57,639 nucleotides of DNA from Campylobacter gastrosuis (GTDB taxonomy: Bacteria; Campylobacterota; Campylobacteria; Campylobacterales; Campylobacteraceae): positions 1-57,639 of the forward strand of contig NZ_JANURM010000011.1 in the NCBI RefSeq assembly GCF_030249845.1. Reading direction: 5' to 3'. The translations under genes were made by a program, and so were the position numbers. The notes beneath the pieces were generated by a model. It was not told the DNA's origin and searched no databases. It was given only the letters and a program-made list of their open reading frames with translations. Shown piece after piece: positions 1 to 7,341 of this stretch. Position 1 is the stretch's first letter. Every line of letters begins with the position of its first letter.

Positions 1-1
1 T

Positions 2-139
2 TATCCAGATTACAAAGAGGCTTTAAAGATAAAAGATAGCCTTGAATACAAACTAGGCGAAGAGTTTATAAAGGCTAGCAAAAACTGGTATAAGGGTGGA
101 TTTGTGAAATTTATGTTTATAGTAAATAAACTCAAATGA
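2..139 (+). CDS. C-terminal end of a probable sugar transferase (5' truncated by window)
   Basis: The first 45 codons read open from the window edge to a TGA at 137-139. The peptide contains YKLGEEFIKASKNWYKGG near its end. From memory, this is the usual C-terminal signature (YKLG...IKA...WYKGG) of Campylobacter capsule and glycan transferases. The rest of the gene lies to the left, so neither its enzyme class nor its start can be judged. It runs in the same direction as the heptose genes that follow and is separated from the next one by about 40 bases. The transferase call rests on the tail motif and context only. Confidence 0.5.
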   Translation, partial: YPDYKEALKIKDSLEYKLGEEFIKASKNWYKGGFVKFMFIVNKLK

Positions 140-181
140 GCCAAATAAATAATTAGAATTTTATATCAAAAGAGGTAAAAA

Positions 182-1427
182 ATGAAAATAGGCATTTTAG
201 GTGCTGGTATATCCGGTATGTCTGTGGCTAGGCTATTAAAAGATGATTTTGAAGTAGAAGTCTTAGAAAAACAATCAGTTGTGGGCGGTATAGCCAGGAC
301 AAGAGACGTAAAAGGTATGGCTTATCACGTAAATGGCGGTCACTGCTTTGATTCTAAATATGATGATGTTAAAGATTTCGTTTTTAATAAAGTATTGCCA
401 AAAGACAAATGGAATCATATCGCTAGAAAAGCAGAGGTGCTTTTTAAAGACAGGTGGATTAGCTACCCAATTGAGTTTTCTATTAATCAAATAGATAAAA
501 TAGACTCTGATTTGGCTTTTAAAATCACAAATGAGATGTTTAATGCCTCTTATAAGGGGGGGGGCAAATTTACAAGAGTGGTTTATAAATCACTTTGGGG
601 AGACTTTGGCAAAAGAGTATTTTATCCCATACAATACAAAAATATGGCAAATTTCGCCTAAGGATATGGATAGTGTATGGATAGAAGATGAGAAGCAAAT
701 GAAGCTACCAGTCCCAACCAAAAGAGGATTTTATGATGCCTTATTAAACAGACCAAATGACAATATGGTTCATAAAAATTTCTACTATCCAAAAACAAAT
801 AACCAAAATACTTTTATAGAAGCGATAGGGGATGGTGTAAAAATTATCACAAATTATAATGTTGATAGTATAGTAAAAGAAAATAATTCGTGGGTTATTA
901 ATGGAGAAAAAAGATATGACATTTTAATTAATACAACACCTTTGGATTTAATGCCAAATTTATTAAGTAATATCCCAGCCGATGCTTTAAGTGCGTTTAA
1001 GAAATTAAAATTTAACAGAGTTACAAATATACTTTGGGAGACAGATGGTAGCCTGAATTTTACGTGGGGCTATATCCCAGACCCAAAAATAGGCTTTCAT
1101 AGGATTAGCAATACCGGCTCAATCGTCCAGCCAAATGGCAAATTTTGCACGACAGAAGTCATAGGCAATGTGCCGTACGAAAAGTTGGCACAAGAGGGTA
1201 AAAAAATACCTTTCTTAAAAAATCCTATTGATTACAATGTTACAGAACACGCTTATGTGCATTTTGATTTAAACTATACCAAGTCTAAACAAAAATCTAT
1301 CTCTTATTTAAATTCAATAGGATTAATCTCTCACGGACGTTTTGGCGAATGGGAGTATTATAATATGGATGTTTGCATTAAAAGGTCTATTGATTTAGCA
1401 AAAAGACTAAAAGATGAGTATTTATAA
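182..1427 (+). CDS. FAD-dependent oxidoreductase (amine oxidase / UDP-galactopyranose mutase-like), phase-variable, OFF in this sequence
   Basis: The N-terminal part (182-661) starts with a Rossmann FAD-binding motif, GAGISG at residues 7-12, and an acidic Glu29 at the end of the second strand. It then meets a G9 tract at 556-564 and runs to a stop at 659-661. The C-terminal part continues in another frame to a TAA at 1425-1427, with a FAD-enzyme tail (SHGRFGEWEYYN). Removing one G joins the two frames as YKGGANLQEWF and gives about 414 residues, normal for this class. The gene is therefore probably a contingency gene switched off here. It may oxidise or rearrange a nucleotide sugar for the surface glycan; the substrate cannot be named. 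A sequencing miscall in the tract is the alternative. Confidence 0.7.
556..564 (+). repeat. G9 homopolymer, contingency tract in the FAD oxidoreductase
   Basis: Nine consecutive G lie inside the coding region. With nine, translation runs into a stop about 95 bases later. With eight (or eleven) the two halves are in one frame. Tracts of this length slip readily in Campylobacter. Confidence 0.85.
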
Positions 1428-1481
1428 TTTGTGAAAATTTTAAGTTAAAAATATGCAAAGTTAGATTTAACTAAATTTTTA

Positions 1482-1487
1482 TATAAT
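1482..1487 (+). promoter_or_regulatory. Likely -10 box for the PLP dehydratase gene
   Basis: TATAAT occurs 30 bases upstream of the ATG at 1517, in an AT-rich gap after the phase-variable gene. Campylobacter promoters often lack a clear -35 box, and none is evident here. An AAGGA ribosome site follows at 1506-1510. Confidence 0.5.
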
Positions 1488-1516
1488 TTGAGTCTATTTT
1501 TTATAAAGGATTTTTT

Positions 1517-2746
1517 ATGCAAGGTTATTCGTTGGCGTCATCCACTTGGGATGACAAGGAGTTAAGTGCAATTGATGAAGTCATCAAAAGCGACATATTT
1601 ACGATGGGCAAACAAGTAGCTCAGTTTGAGCAAGATTTTGCCACATTTACAGGCTCAAAATACGCCGTAATGACAAGTTCTGGCTCTACTGCAAATTTAA
1701 TTGCCACAGCTGCGTTATTTTACACCAAAAATAACAAGTTAAAACGAGGCGATGAGGTTATTGTCCCAGCTGTGTCTTGGAGCACAACTTACTATCCGCT
1801 ACATCAGTATGGATTGAAGCTTAAATTTGTAGATATTGACCTATATACGCTAAATTATGATTTAGAAGCACTAAGAAGCGCTATAAGTGATAACACTAGG
1901 TTAATAATGTGTGTAAATCTACTTGGTAATCCAAATGATTTTGATGCGATTAAGGACATTATAGGCGATAAAAATATCATTTTACTTGAAGATAACTGCG
2001 AATCAATGGGTGCTGAATATAATGGCAAACAAGCTGGGACATTTGGCATTATGGGGACTTTTTCTACATTTTATTCTCATCATATGGCTACTATGGAGGG
2101 TGGTTTTGTAGTTACAGACAATGAAGAGTTATATCATATTTTGCTTTGTCTTAGAGCTCACGGCTGGACTAGAAATTTACCAAAAGATAATTTAGTTGCA
2201 CCAAAAAACGATGACTGGTTTAGCGAGGCTTTTAGATTTGTGTTGCCTGGATTTAATGTCCGTCCAGTGGAGATGAGTGGTGCTATTGGCATACAGCAAC
2301 TTAAAAAACTACCAAATTTTTTAATGCATAGAAGAGAAAATGCAAAGTTGTTTAGTAAATATTTTGAAAATCACCCTGATTTTATAATGCAAAAAGAGAT
2401 AGGTTTAAGCTCTTGGTTTGGTTTTTCTTTAATAATCCGCAAAGACTCAAAACTAAAAAGAGGCGACATTATTAAGGTCTTAGAAGCAAATAATATTGAA
2501 TATCGCCCAATTGCCACTGGCGATTTTACACAAAATGAGGTTATTAAATATTTTGATTACGAGATACACAAAGAGCTAAAAAATGCAAAATATATACACG
2601 AAAATGGCTTTTTTGTAGGCAATCACCAAGTAGATATTAGCAGACAAATCAATTTGCTAAATAGCGTCATAGGGGTGGGCAGTAAGGCTCTAAATATTAA
2701 ATTTAAAAATTCTATCGCCAATTTTGGCAACCAAAAGGCTGCGTAA
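1517..2746 (+). CDS. PLP-dependent sugar 3-dehydratase (ColD / DdhC-like, DegT-DnrJ-EryC1-StrS fold)
   Basis: The 409-residue protein has the fold-type I aminotransferase layout of the DegT family: a TSSGSTAN phosphate-binding loop near residue 53, EDNCE around 158, and the cofactor-lysine region near 185. Where aminotransferases carry the Schiff-base lysine (FFPTK), this protein has FYSHH, with His188 and His189. A histidine here is the mark of the dehydratases ColD (GDP-4-keto-6-deoxymannose 3-dehydratase) and DdhC, which remove the C3 hydroxyl of a 4-keto-6-deoxy sugar. With the heptose genes downstream, the likely substrate is a GDP-4-keto-6-deoxyheptose and the product a 3,6-dideoxyheptose precursor. 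The stop overlaps the next start (TAATG). Substrate is inference; the family and the His substitution are visible. Confidence 0.8.
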   Translation: MQGYSLASSTWDDKELSAIDEVIKSDIFTMGKQVAQFEQDFATFTGSKYAVMTSSGSTANLIATAALFYTKNNKLKRGDEVIVPAVSWSTTYYPLHQYGLKLKFVDIDLYTLNYDLEALRSAISDNTRLIMCVNLLGNPNDFDAIKDIIGDKNIILLEDNCESMGAEYNGKQAGTFGIMGTFSTFYSHHMATMEGGFVVTDNEELYHILLCLRAHGWTRNLPKDNLVAPKNDDWFSEAFRFVLPGFNVRPVEMSGAIGIQQLKKLPNFLMHRRENAKLFSKYFENHPDFIMQKEIGLSSWFGFSLIIRKDSKLKRGDIIKVLEANNIEYRPIATGDFTQNEVIKYFDYEIHKELKNAKYIHENGFFVGNHQVDISRQINLLNSVIGVGSKALNIKFKNSIANFGNQKAA

Positions 2747-3285
2747 TGGCGATAGAATTTGATATTAAAGAATCAAAAACGCTAAAAGGCGTGTATATAA
2801 TAACTCCAAATAAATTTAAAGACCTAAGAGGCGAGATTTGGTCAGCATTTACTAGCGAAGCCATAGACTCTCTTTTGCCTAATAATCTTAAATTTATCCA
2901 CGACAAATTCATTCACTCTAAGCACAATGTAATTCGTGGCATTCACGGCGACAAAAACACATATAAATTTGCAACTTGCGTGTATGGTCAGATTTGTCAA
3001 GTTGTTGTAGATTGTAGAGAGGATAGTCCAACCTACCTAAAATATGAAAAATTTACAATTGATGCAGACAATCAACAAATGATACTCGTCCCAGCCGGTT
3101 TTGGCAACGCACATTATGTCTGTTCTGATAGTGCCGTGTATTATTACAAATGTGCATATATAGGCAAATACACAGACGCGGATGAGCAATTTACCTACGC
3201 TTGGAATGACCCAAGAATAGGCATAGAGTGGCCAACACAAACTCCGATTTTATCTCAAAGAGATATCTTGGCTATGCAAAACTAA
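2746..3285 (+). CDS. RmlC-like nucleotide-sugar 3,5-epimerase, copy 1
   Basis: The 179-residue cupin belongs to the dTDP-4-dehydrorhamnose 3,5-epimerase family. It keeps the three catalytic positions: His67 in RGIHG, Tyr134 in VYYYK and Asp173 in SQRD. These match, from memory, the positions reported for the C. jejuni heptose epimerases MlghB/DdahB. Residue 123 is His (GNAHYV), where copy 2 has Gln, a difference near the sugar pocket. It likely epimerises C3 and/or C5 of the GDP-4-keto heptose. The ATG overlaps the stop of the PLP enzyme, so the two are probably translationally coupled. Its first ~65 bases and the preceding dozen are almost identical to those of copy 2 at 5642, showing duplication or gene conversion. 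Confidence 0.8.
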   Translation: MAIEFDIKESKTLKGVYIITPNKFKDLRGEIWSAFTSEAIDSLLPNNLKFIHDKFIHSKHNVIRGIHGDKNTYKFATCVYGQICQVVVDCREDSPTYLKYEKFTIDADNQQMILVPAGFGNAHYVCSDSAVYYYKCAYIGKYTDADEQFTYAWNDPRIGIEWPTQTPILSQRDILAMQN

Positions 3286-3312
3286 ACCATTAAAACATAA
3301 ACCTTGCTTTAA

Positions 3313-3344
3313 GCTACTAAGCCCTATATTTTGTGCTTAGTAGC
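3313..3344 (+). terminator. Hairpin after epimerase copy 1
   Basis: A perfect 10-bp inverted repeat (GCTACTAAGC / GCTTAGTAGC) with a 12-base loop lies 28 bases after the epimerase stop. The following sequence is AT-rich with only a short T run, so it may be a weak terminator between this gene pair and the promoter at 3380. Confidence 0.5.
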
Positions 3345-3379
3345 ATACAAATTTTAAGTAGATATTTAGTAAAAAATTA

Positions 3380-3385
3380 TATAAT
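3380..3385 (+). promoter_or_regulatory. Likely -10 box for the reductase/epimerase chain
   Basis: TATAAT lies 61 bases before the chosen ATG at 3446, downstream of the hairpin at 3313-3344. No convincing -35 box is visible. Confidence 0.45.
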
Positions 3386-3445
3386 CACTAATCTTTAAAT
3401 TTGCATTTTATTAACTTAGTTAAACATTTTATATTAAGGTTTTTA

Positions 3446-4573
3446 ATGAATAAAAACTCAAAAATTTACATAGCAGGGCATAAAGGATTAGTTGGCAGTG
3501 CCATTTTACAAGAGTTGCAAAATCAGGGCTATACAAATTTAATCTATAAAACTCACGATGAGCTAGATTTAATAAACCAAAGTGCCGTGAATGATTTTTT
3601 TAAAAAACAAAAACCAGAATATGTAATATTATCAGCAGCCAAAGCTGGCGGAATAATGGCAAATAGTATTTCACGAGCAGACTTTATCTATCAAAATTTA
3701 ATGATAGAATGTAATGTAATCCACGAAGCATATAAAAGCGGAGTTAAGAAGTTAATTTTTGTAGCTTCAACCACCGTATATCCAAAAAATGCCGCCTTGC
3801 CGACATCTGAAAGTGCTATGCTAACCGGGGACTTAGAATACACAAACAAACCTTATGCTATATCCAAAATCGCTGGTTGTATGCTTTGTGAGTCTTATAA
3901 TTTGCAATATGGCACAAATTTTATTGCTATTACACCTACAAATTTATATGGCAACAACGATAAATTTGACCTAGAAAAAGCCCACGTTGTGCCGGGAATT
4001 TTACGAAAAATGCACCTAGCCAAGCTTTTAAATGAAAACAATATAAGCACCTTGCTTAAAAACCTAAATTTAAGCTCGTTTGATGAGGCTAAGAGATACT
4101 TATCTAGTTTTGGAGTGAGTCAAAATAGCGTTGAAATTTGGGGTGATGGCACACCCACAAGGGAATTTTTGCATAGTAGCGATTTAGCTAATGCTGTAAT
4201 TTTTATAATGCAAAATATAAATTTTTCTGATTTAAAATCATCTTTAAAAGACATTCAAAACACTCACTTAAACATAGGACCAAATGAAAATATTACAATT
4301 AAAGAATTAGCAATTCTAATTAAAGAGATTGTTGGCTTTAAAGGCGAGCTTGTATTTAATGCAACTAAACCAAATGGGGCGATGAATAAGCTCACTGATT
4401 GCTCTAAAATCCACTCCCTTGGTTGGAAACACAAAATAAATTTAGAACAAGGCATAAAAATGATGTATGAATGGTATCAAAATGGGGGGGGGTATAGCCC
4501 ATATTTAAAACCAGTAAATAACCCTAAATTTACTCCAAATCACTGCACTCTTAAAAGGAGTGCAAATGCATAA
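3446..4573 (+). CDS. GDP-fucose-synthase-like GDP-heptose reductase/epimerase, paralogue 1
   Basis: This extended-SDR protein (375 aa) starts MNKNSKIYIAGHKG. A start 15 codons upstream is possible, but the ATG at 3446 matches the three paralogues and follows AAGG. GHKGLVG binds NADP. Aligned to E. coli GDP-fucose synthase from memory, Ser108, Tyr137 and Lys141 form the reductase triad and His180 equals the epimerase acid His179. The epimerase cysteine is Thr110. It may therefore reduce, and perhaps partly epimerise, a 4-keto heptose. A G9 tract at 4484-4492 encodes GGG and opens a 26-residue tail that ends inside the next gene's start. Its first 175 bases match paralogue 4 and its last part matches paralogue 3, so it looks mosaic. 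Confidence 0.75.
   Translation: MNKNSKIYIAGHKGLVGSAILQELQNQGYTNLIYKTHDELDLINQSAVNDFFKKQKPEYVILSAAKAGGIMANSISRADFIYQNLMIECNVIHEAYKSGVKKLIFVASTTVYPKNAALPTSESAMLTGDLEYTNKPYAISKIAGCMLCESYNLQYGTNFIAITPTNLYGNNDKFDLEKAHVVPGILRKMHLAKLLNENNISTLLKNLNLSSFDEAKRYLSSFGVSQNSVEIWGDGTPTREFLHSSDLANAVIFIMQNINFSDLKSSLKDIQNTHLNIGPNENITIKELAILIKEIVGFKGELVFNATKPNGAMNKLTDCSKIHSLGWKHKINLEQGIKMMYEWYQNGGGYSPYLKPVNNPKFTPNHCTLKRSANA
3450..3624 (+). repeat. Near-identical 5' block shared with paralogue 4 (pairs with 7317-7491)
   Basis: The two 175-base stretches differ at only two positions by eye. Past them the genes diverge abruptly (ATGTAATATT versus ATGTGTTTTT). Offset between copies is 3867 bases. Confidence 0.9.
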
Positions 4574-4594
4574 AAACTCAAAAATTTACATAGC
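4403..4594 (+). repeat. 192-base perfect direct repeat, left copy (pairs with 7150-7341)
   Basis: The block covers the last ~57 codons of paralogue 1, including the G9 tract, its stop, and the first 29 bases of paralogue 2. It is identical to the junction of paralogues 3 and 4, offset 2747 bases. Recombination between the copies would delete paralogue 2, epimerase copy 2 and paralogue 3. Confidence 0.9.
4484..4492 (+). repeat. G9 tract near the 3' end of paralogue 1
   Basis: Nine G encode Gly-Gly-Gly. With nine the gene stops at 4571-4573, overlapping the next ATG (4566). With ten it would stop at TAG 4495-4497, and with eight at TAA 4506-4508, both well short of the next gene. Confidence 0.85.
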
Positions 4595-5642
4595 GGGGCA
4601 TAAAGGCACACTTGGGTCTGCTATATTAAAAGAGCTAAAAGAGCAAAACTATACAAACTTAATTTATAAATCAAGACTAGAATTAGACCTTACAAATCAA
4701 ATGGCTGTGGCTGAATTTTTTGCATCACAAAAGCCTGAATATGTATTTTTATGTGCAGCCAAACTTGATACTTTGGGGCTTTTTACGCCCGCTAGTGTGA
4801 TTTATGAAAACATTATGCTTCAAGCAAATATCATTAATTCTGCTTATGAAAATAATGTTAAAAAACTCATATTTTATGGCTCTGCTTGGGCATATCCACA
4901 AAAAGCAACAAATCCCATCACTGAACAAGACCTGCTAAGTGGTAAACTAGACACCAAAGCCGTGGCATATGGCTTACCAAAAATCATAGGCACGAAGATG
5001 TGTGAAGCCTACAATCTGCAATACAACACCAATTTCATAACCTTATATCTTGCAAATTTATATGGGCAAACTGCCAAGTTTGACCTTACAAAGGCTAAGG
5101 TTTTACCAGCTTTACTTAGAAAATTTCATTTAGCAAAGCTTCTATATGAAGATAGATTTGACTTGGTTTTAAAGGATTTAAAACTAAACGAGAGTGAAGC
5201 AAAGGCTGTTTTAGACAAATTTGGCATCAGCAAAGATAGTGTTGAAATTTGGGGAAGTGGCGAGGTTGTGCGTGAGTTTATTCACGCTAAGGATTTAGCA
5301 GACGCTTCTATTTTTGTTATGAAAAATGTTGATTTTAATAACTTAAAATCAGAACAAGAAACACATTTAAACGTCGGCAGTGGCGAGTTTTTAAGCATTA
5401 AAGAGTTGGCATTTTTAATTAAAGATATTGTTGGATTTAAAGGCGTTATTAAATTTAATACAGACAAACCAGATTCTACAATGGACAGAATGCTTGATTC
5501 TTCAAAAATTAAAAGCTTTGGTTGGAAACACAAAATAAATTTAGAACAAGGAGTAAGAATGTTATATAAATGGTATCAAAATGGGGGGGGGTATAGCCTA
5601 AAATCTAAATCTATCGCCCAAGCCACCTTAAAGGCTGCGTAA
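4566..5642 (+). CDS. GDP-fucose-synthase-like reductase, paralogue 2
   Basis: The 358-residue protein starts MHKNSKIYIAGHKG. The ATG at 4566 is preferred over an in-frame GTG at 4560, because AAAGGAG lies seven bases upstream and paralogues align there. It keeps the reductase residues Ser106, Tyr135 and Lys139. The two epimerase residues of GDP-fucose synthase are replaced: Trp108 for Cys and Lys178 for His. That pattern predicts a pure 4-keto reductase that needs a separate epimerase, which is encoded immediately downstream. The start overlaps the stop of paralogue 1 by eight bases, and the stop overlaps the next ATG (TAATG). A G9 tract at 5583-5591 again precedes a short tail. The exact product sugar cannot be read from sequence. 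Confidence 0.75.
   Translation: MHKNSKIYIAGHKGTLGSAILKELKEQNYTNLIYKSRLELDLTNQMAVAEFFASQKPEYVFLCAAKLDTLGLFTPASVIYENIMLQANIINSAYENNVKKLIFYGSAWAYPQKATNPITEQDLLSGKLDTKAVAYGLPKIIGTKMCEAYNLQYNTNFITLYLANLYGQTAKFDLTKAKVLPALLRKFHLAKLLYEDRFDLVLKDLKLNESEAKAVLDKFGISKDSVEIWGSGEVVREFIHAKDLADASIFVMKNVDFNNLKSEQETHLNVGSGEFLSIKELAFLIKDIVGFKGVIKFNTDKPDSTMDRMLDSSKIKSFGWKHKINLEQGVRMLYKWYQNGGGYSLKSKSIAQATLKAA
5583..5591 (+). repeat. G9 tract near the 3' end of paralogue 2
   Basis: With nine G the gene reaches the TAA at 5640-5642 that overlaps the next ATG. Ten G would stop at 5594-5596 and eight G at 5599-5601. Confidence 0.85.
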
Positions 5643-6202
5643 TGGCGATAGAATTTGACATTCAAGAATCAAAAACGCTAAAAGGCGTATATATAATAAC
5701 CCCTAGCAAATTTCAGGATTTAAGAGGCGAAATATGGTCTGCTTATTCAAGCGATATTATAGATAAGCTTTTACCTAATGGTCTAAAATTTGTGCTTGAT
5801 AAATTTACGCTTTCTAAGCCAAATGTCCTAAGGGGCATTCACGGCGATGATAAATCTTATAAATTAGTAACTTGCGTAACTGGCGAAATTCACGCTGTTG
5901 TGGTAGATTGTAGAAAAGATAGTCCAACTTATTTAAAATGGGAAAAATTTATCATCAATCAAGACAATCAAAAACTCATTTTAATACCACCAAGAATGGG
6001 CAATGCCCAATACGTAAGCTCAAAATGTGAATCAATGTATTATTACAAATGGGCTTTTAATGGACAATATCCAGATGCTAATGAGCAATTTACATTTGCT
6101 TGGAACGACCCAAAAATAGCCATAGAGTGGCCAACAAATACGCCAATTTTATCTGATAGAGACATTAGTGCAATGACACAAGACCACACAAAGGGATTTT
6201 AA
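5642..6202 (+). CDS. RmlC-like nucleotide-sugar 3,5-epimerase, copy 2
   Basis: The 186-residue cupin is paralogous to the protein at 2746. It keeps His67 in RGIHG, the YYYK tyrosine at 135 (one residue later because of a small insertion) and the Asp of SDRD at 174. Residue 123 is Gln (RMGNAQYV), as I recall for the C. jejuni MlghB/DdahB enzymes, whereas copy 1 has His. It likely inverts C3 and/or C5 of the GDP-4-keto-6-deoxyheptose before reduction by a neighbouring reductase. Start and stop overlap both neighbours by one base or two (TAATG on each side), so it sits in a tightly coupled chain. The regiochemistry is inferred from family only. Confidence 0.8.
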   Translation: MAIEFDIQESKTLKGVYIITPSKFQDLRGEIWSAYSSDIIDKLLPNGLKFVLDKFTLSKPNVLRGIHGDDKSYKLVTCVTGEIHAVVVDCRKDSPTYLKWEKFIINQDNQKLILIPPRMGNAQYVSSKCESMYYYKWAFNGQYPDANEQFTFAWNDPKIAIEWPTNTPILSDRDISAMTQDHTKGF

Positions 6203-7320
6203 TGGATAAAAACTCAAAAATTTATATAGCAGGACATAAAGGCACAGCTGGGACAGCTTTGGTAAAAAATTTAAAACAAATGGGTTTTAATAATTTAATT
6301 TTAAAAACTAGACAGGAGCTAGATTTAACCAATCAAAAAGAAGTAGCTAATTTTTTTGCTACTTCAAAACCAGAGTATGTATTTTTATGTGCTGTTTTGC
6401 CGTGTGGAGCAGCAAATGTCGCACAAAGAGCTGATTTTATATATGAAAATTTAATGTTACAAAACAATGTTATTCATCATTCATATTTAAATTCAGTAAA
6501 AAAACTAATCTGTTATGGTTCTGGATATATGTATCCATATTTGGCACAAAACCCATTAAAAGAGAGTTTTATGCTTGAAGGGAATTTAGAGTATGGGGCT
6601 TATACATTTGCGATTGCCAAAATAGCCGGAGCTGCTATGTGTGAAGCATACAATATCCAGTATGGGACAAATTTTTTATGTCTAGCCTTAAATAATCTAT
6701 ATGGCACAAAGGCAAATTTTGAATTTGGCAAAAGTCGTGTATTGCCAGCATTAATACGTAAATTTCATCTTGCTAAGCTACTTGAAGAAAATAATTTCAA
6801 AGCCGTTTTAGATGATTTAAATATGGGCGAAAATGAAGCAAAAAAATTATTAAATGATTTTGGCATATCTAGCAAAAGCGTTGAGATATGGGGAAATGGC
6901 AAGGTTAAAAGAGAGTTTATTCACAGCGATGATTTAGCACAGGCTAGTATTTTTGTTATGCAAAATATAAATTTTAAAGATTTAATATTACAGCCAAATC
7001 CACAGAACACACACATAAATATAGGTTCGGGAGTAGCATACAGCATAGCCGAAGTTGCAAATATGATAAAGGATATAGTTGGATTTAAAGGCGAGCTTGT
7101 ATTTAATGCTTCTAGACCCGATTCTACTATGGATAGGCTTATGGATGTATCTAAAATCCACTCCCTTGGTTGGAAACACAAAATAAATTTAGAACAAGGC
7201 ATAAAAATGATGTATGAATGGTATCAAAATGGGGGGGGGTATAGCCCATATTTAAAACCAGTAAATAACCCTAAATTTACTCCAAATCACTGCACTCTTA
7301 AAAGGAGTGCAAATGCATAA
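6202..7320 (+). CDS. GDP-4-keto-6-deoxyheptose C4 reductase (MlghC/DdahC-like), paralogue 3
   Basis: Of the four paralogues, this 372-residue protein is closest to what I remember of C. jejuni Cj1428/MlghC-DdahC, sharing the stretch AVLPCGAANVAQRADFIYEN. NADP binds at GHKGTAG. Ser107 and Lys140 of the SDR triad are present. The position expected for the catalytic Tyr is Phe136 (TFAIAK), with a Tyr two residues earlier. The epimerase Cys and His are Tyr109 and Arg179, so epimerase activity is unlikely. It ends with the same G9 tract and tail as paralogue 1 and overlaps the next start by eight bases. Function as a C4 reductase is inferred from the resemblance. Confidence 0.75.
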   Translation: MDKNSKIYIAGHKGTAGTALVKNLKQMGFNNLILKTRQELDLTNQKEVANFFATSKPEYVFLCAVLPCGAANVAQRADFIYENLMLQNNVIHHSYLNSVKKLICYGSGYMYPYLAQNPLKESFMLEGNLEYGAYTFAIAKIAGAAMCEAYNIQYGTNFLCLALNNLYGTKANFEFGKSRVLPALIRKFHLAKLLEENNFKAVLDDLNMGENEAKKLLNDFGISSKSVEIWGNGKVKREFIHSDDLAQASIFVMQNINFKDLILQPNPQNTHINIGSGVAYSIAEVANMIKDIVGFKGELVFNASRPDSTMDRLMDVSKIHSLGWKHKINLEQGIKMMYEWYQNGGGYSPYLKPVNNPKFTPNHCTLKRSANA

Positions 7321-7341
7321 AAACTCAAAAATTTACATAGC
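7150..7341 (+). repeat. 192-base perfect direct repeat, right copy (pairs with 4403-4594)
   Basis: This is identical to the paralogue 1/2 junction, including the G9 tract, the stop, the AAAGGAG and the first codons of the next gene. The flanks diverge at once on both sides. Confidence 0.9.
7231..7239 (+). repeat. G9 tract near the 3' end of paralogue 3
   Basis: It has the same position and consequence as at 4484-4492. Nine G lead to the stop at 7318-7320, which overlaps the next ATG at 7313. Ten or eight G stop at about 7242-7255. Confidence 0.85.

Noticed and set aside
3401..3445. Upstream in-frame start adding 15 residues to reductase paralogue 1
   Set aside because: The added residues are not shared with the paralogues, and an AAGG site fits the ATG at 3446.
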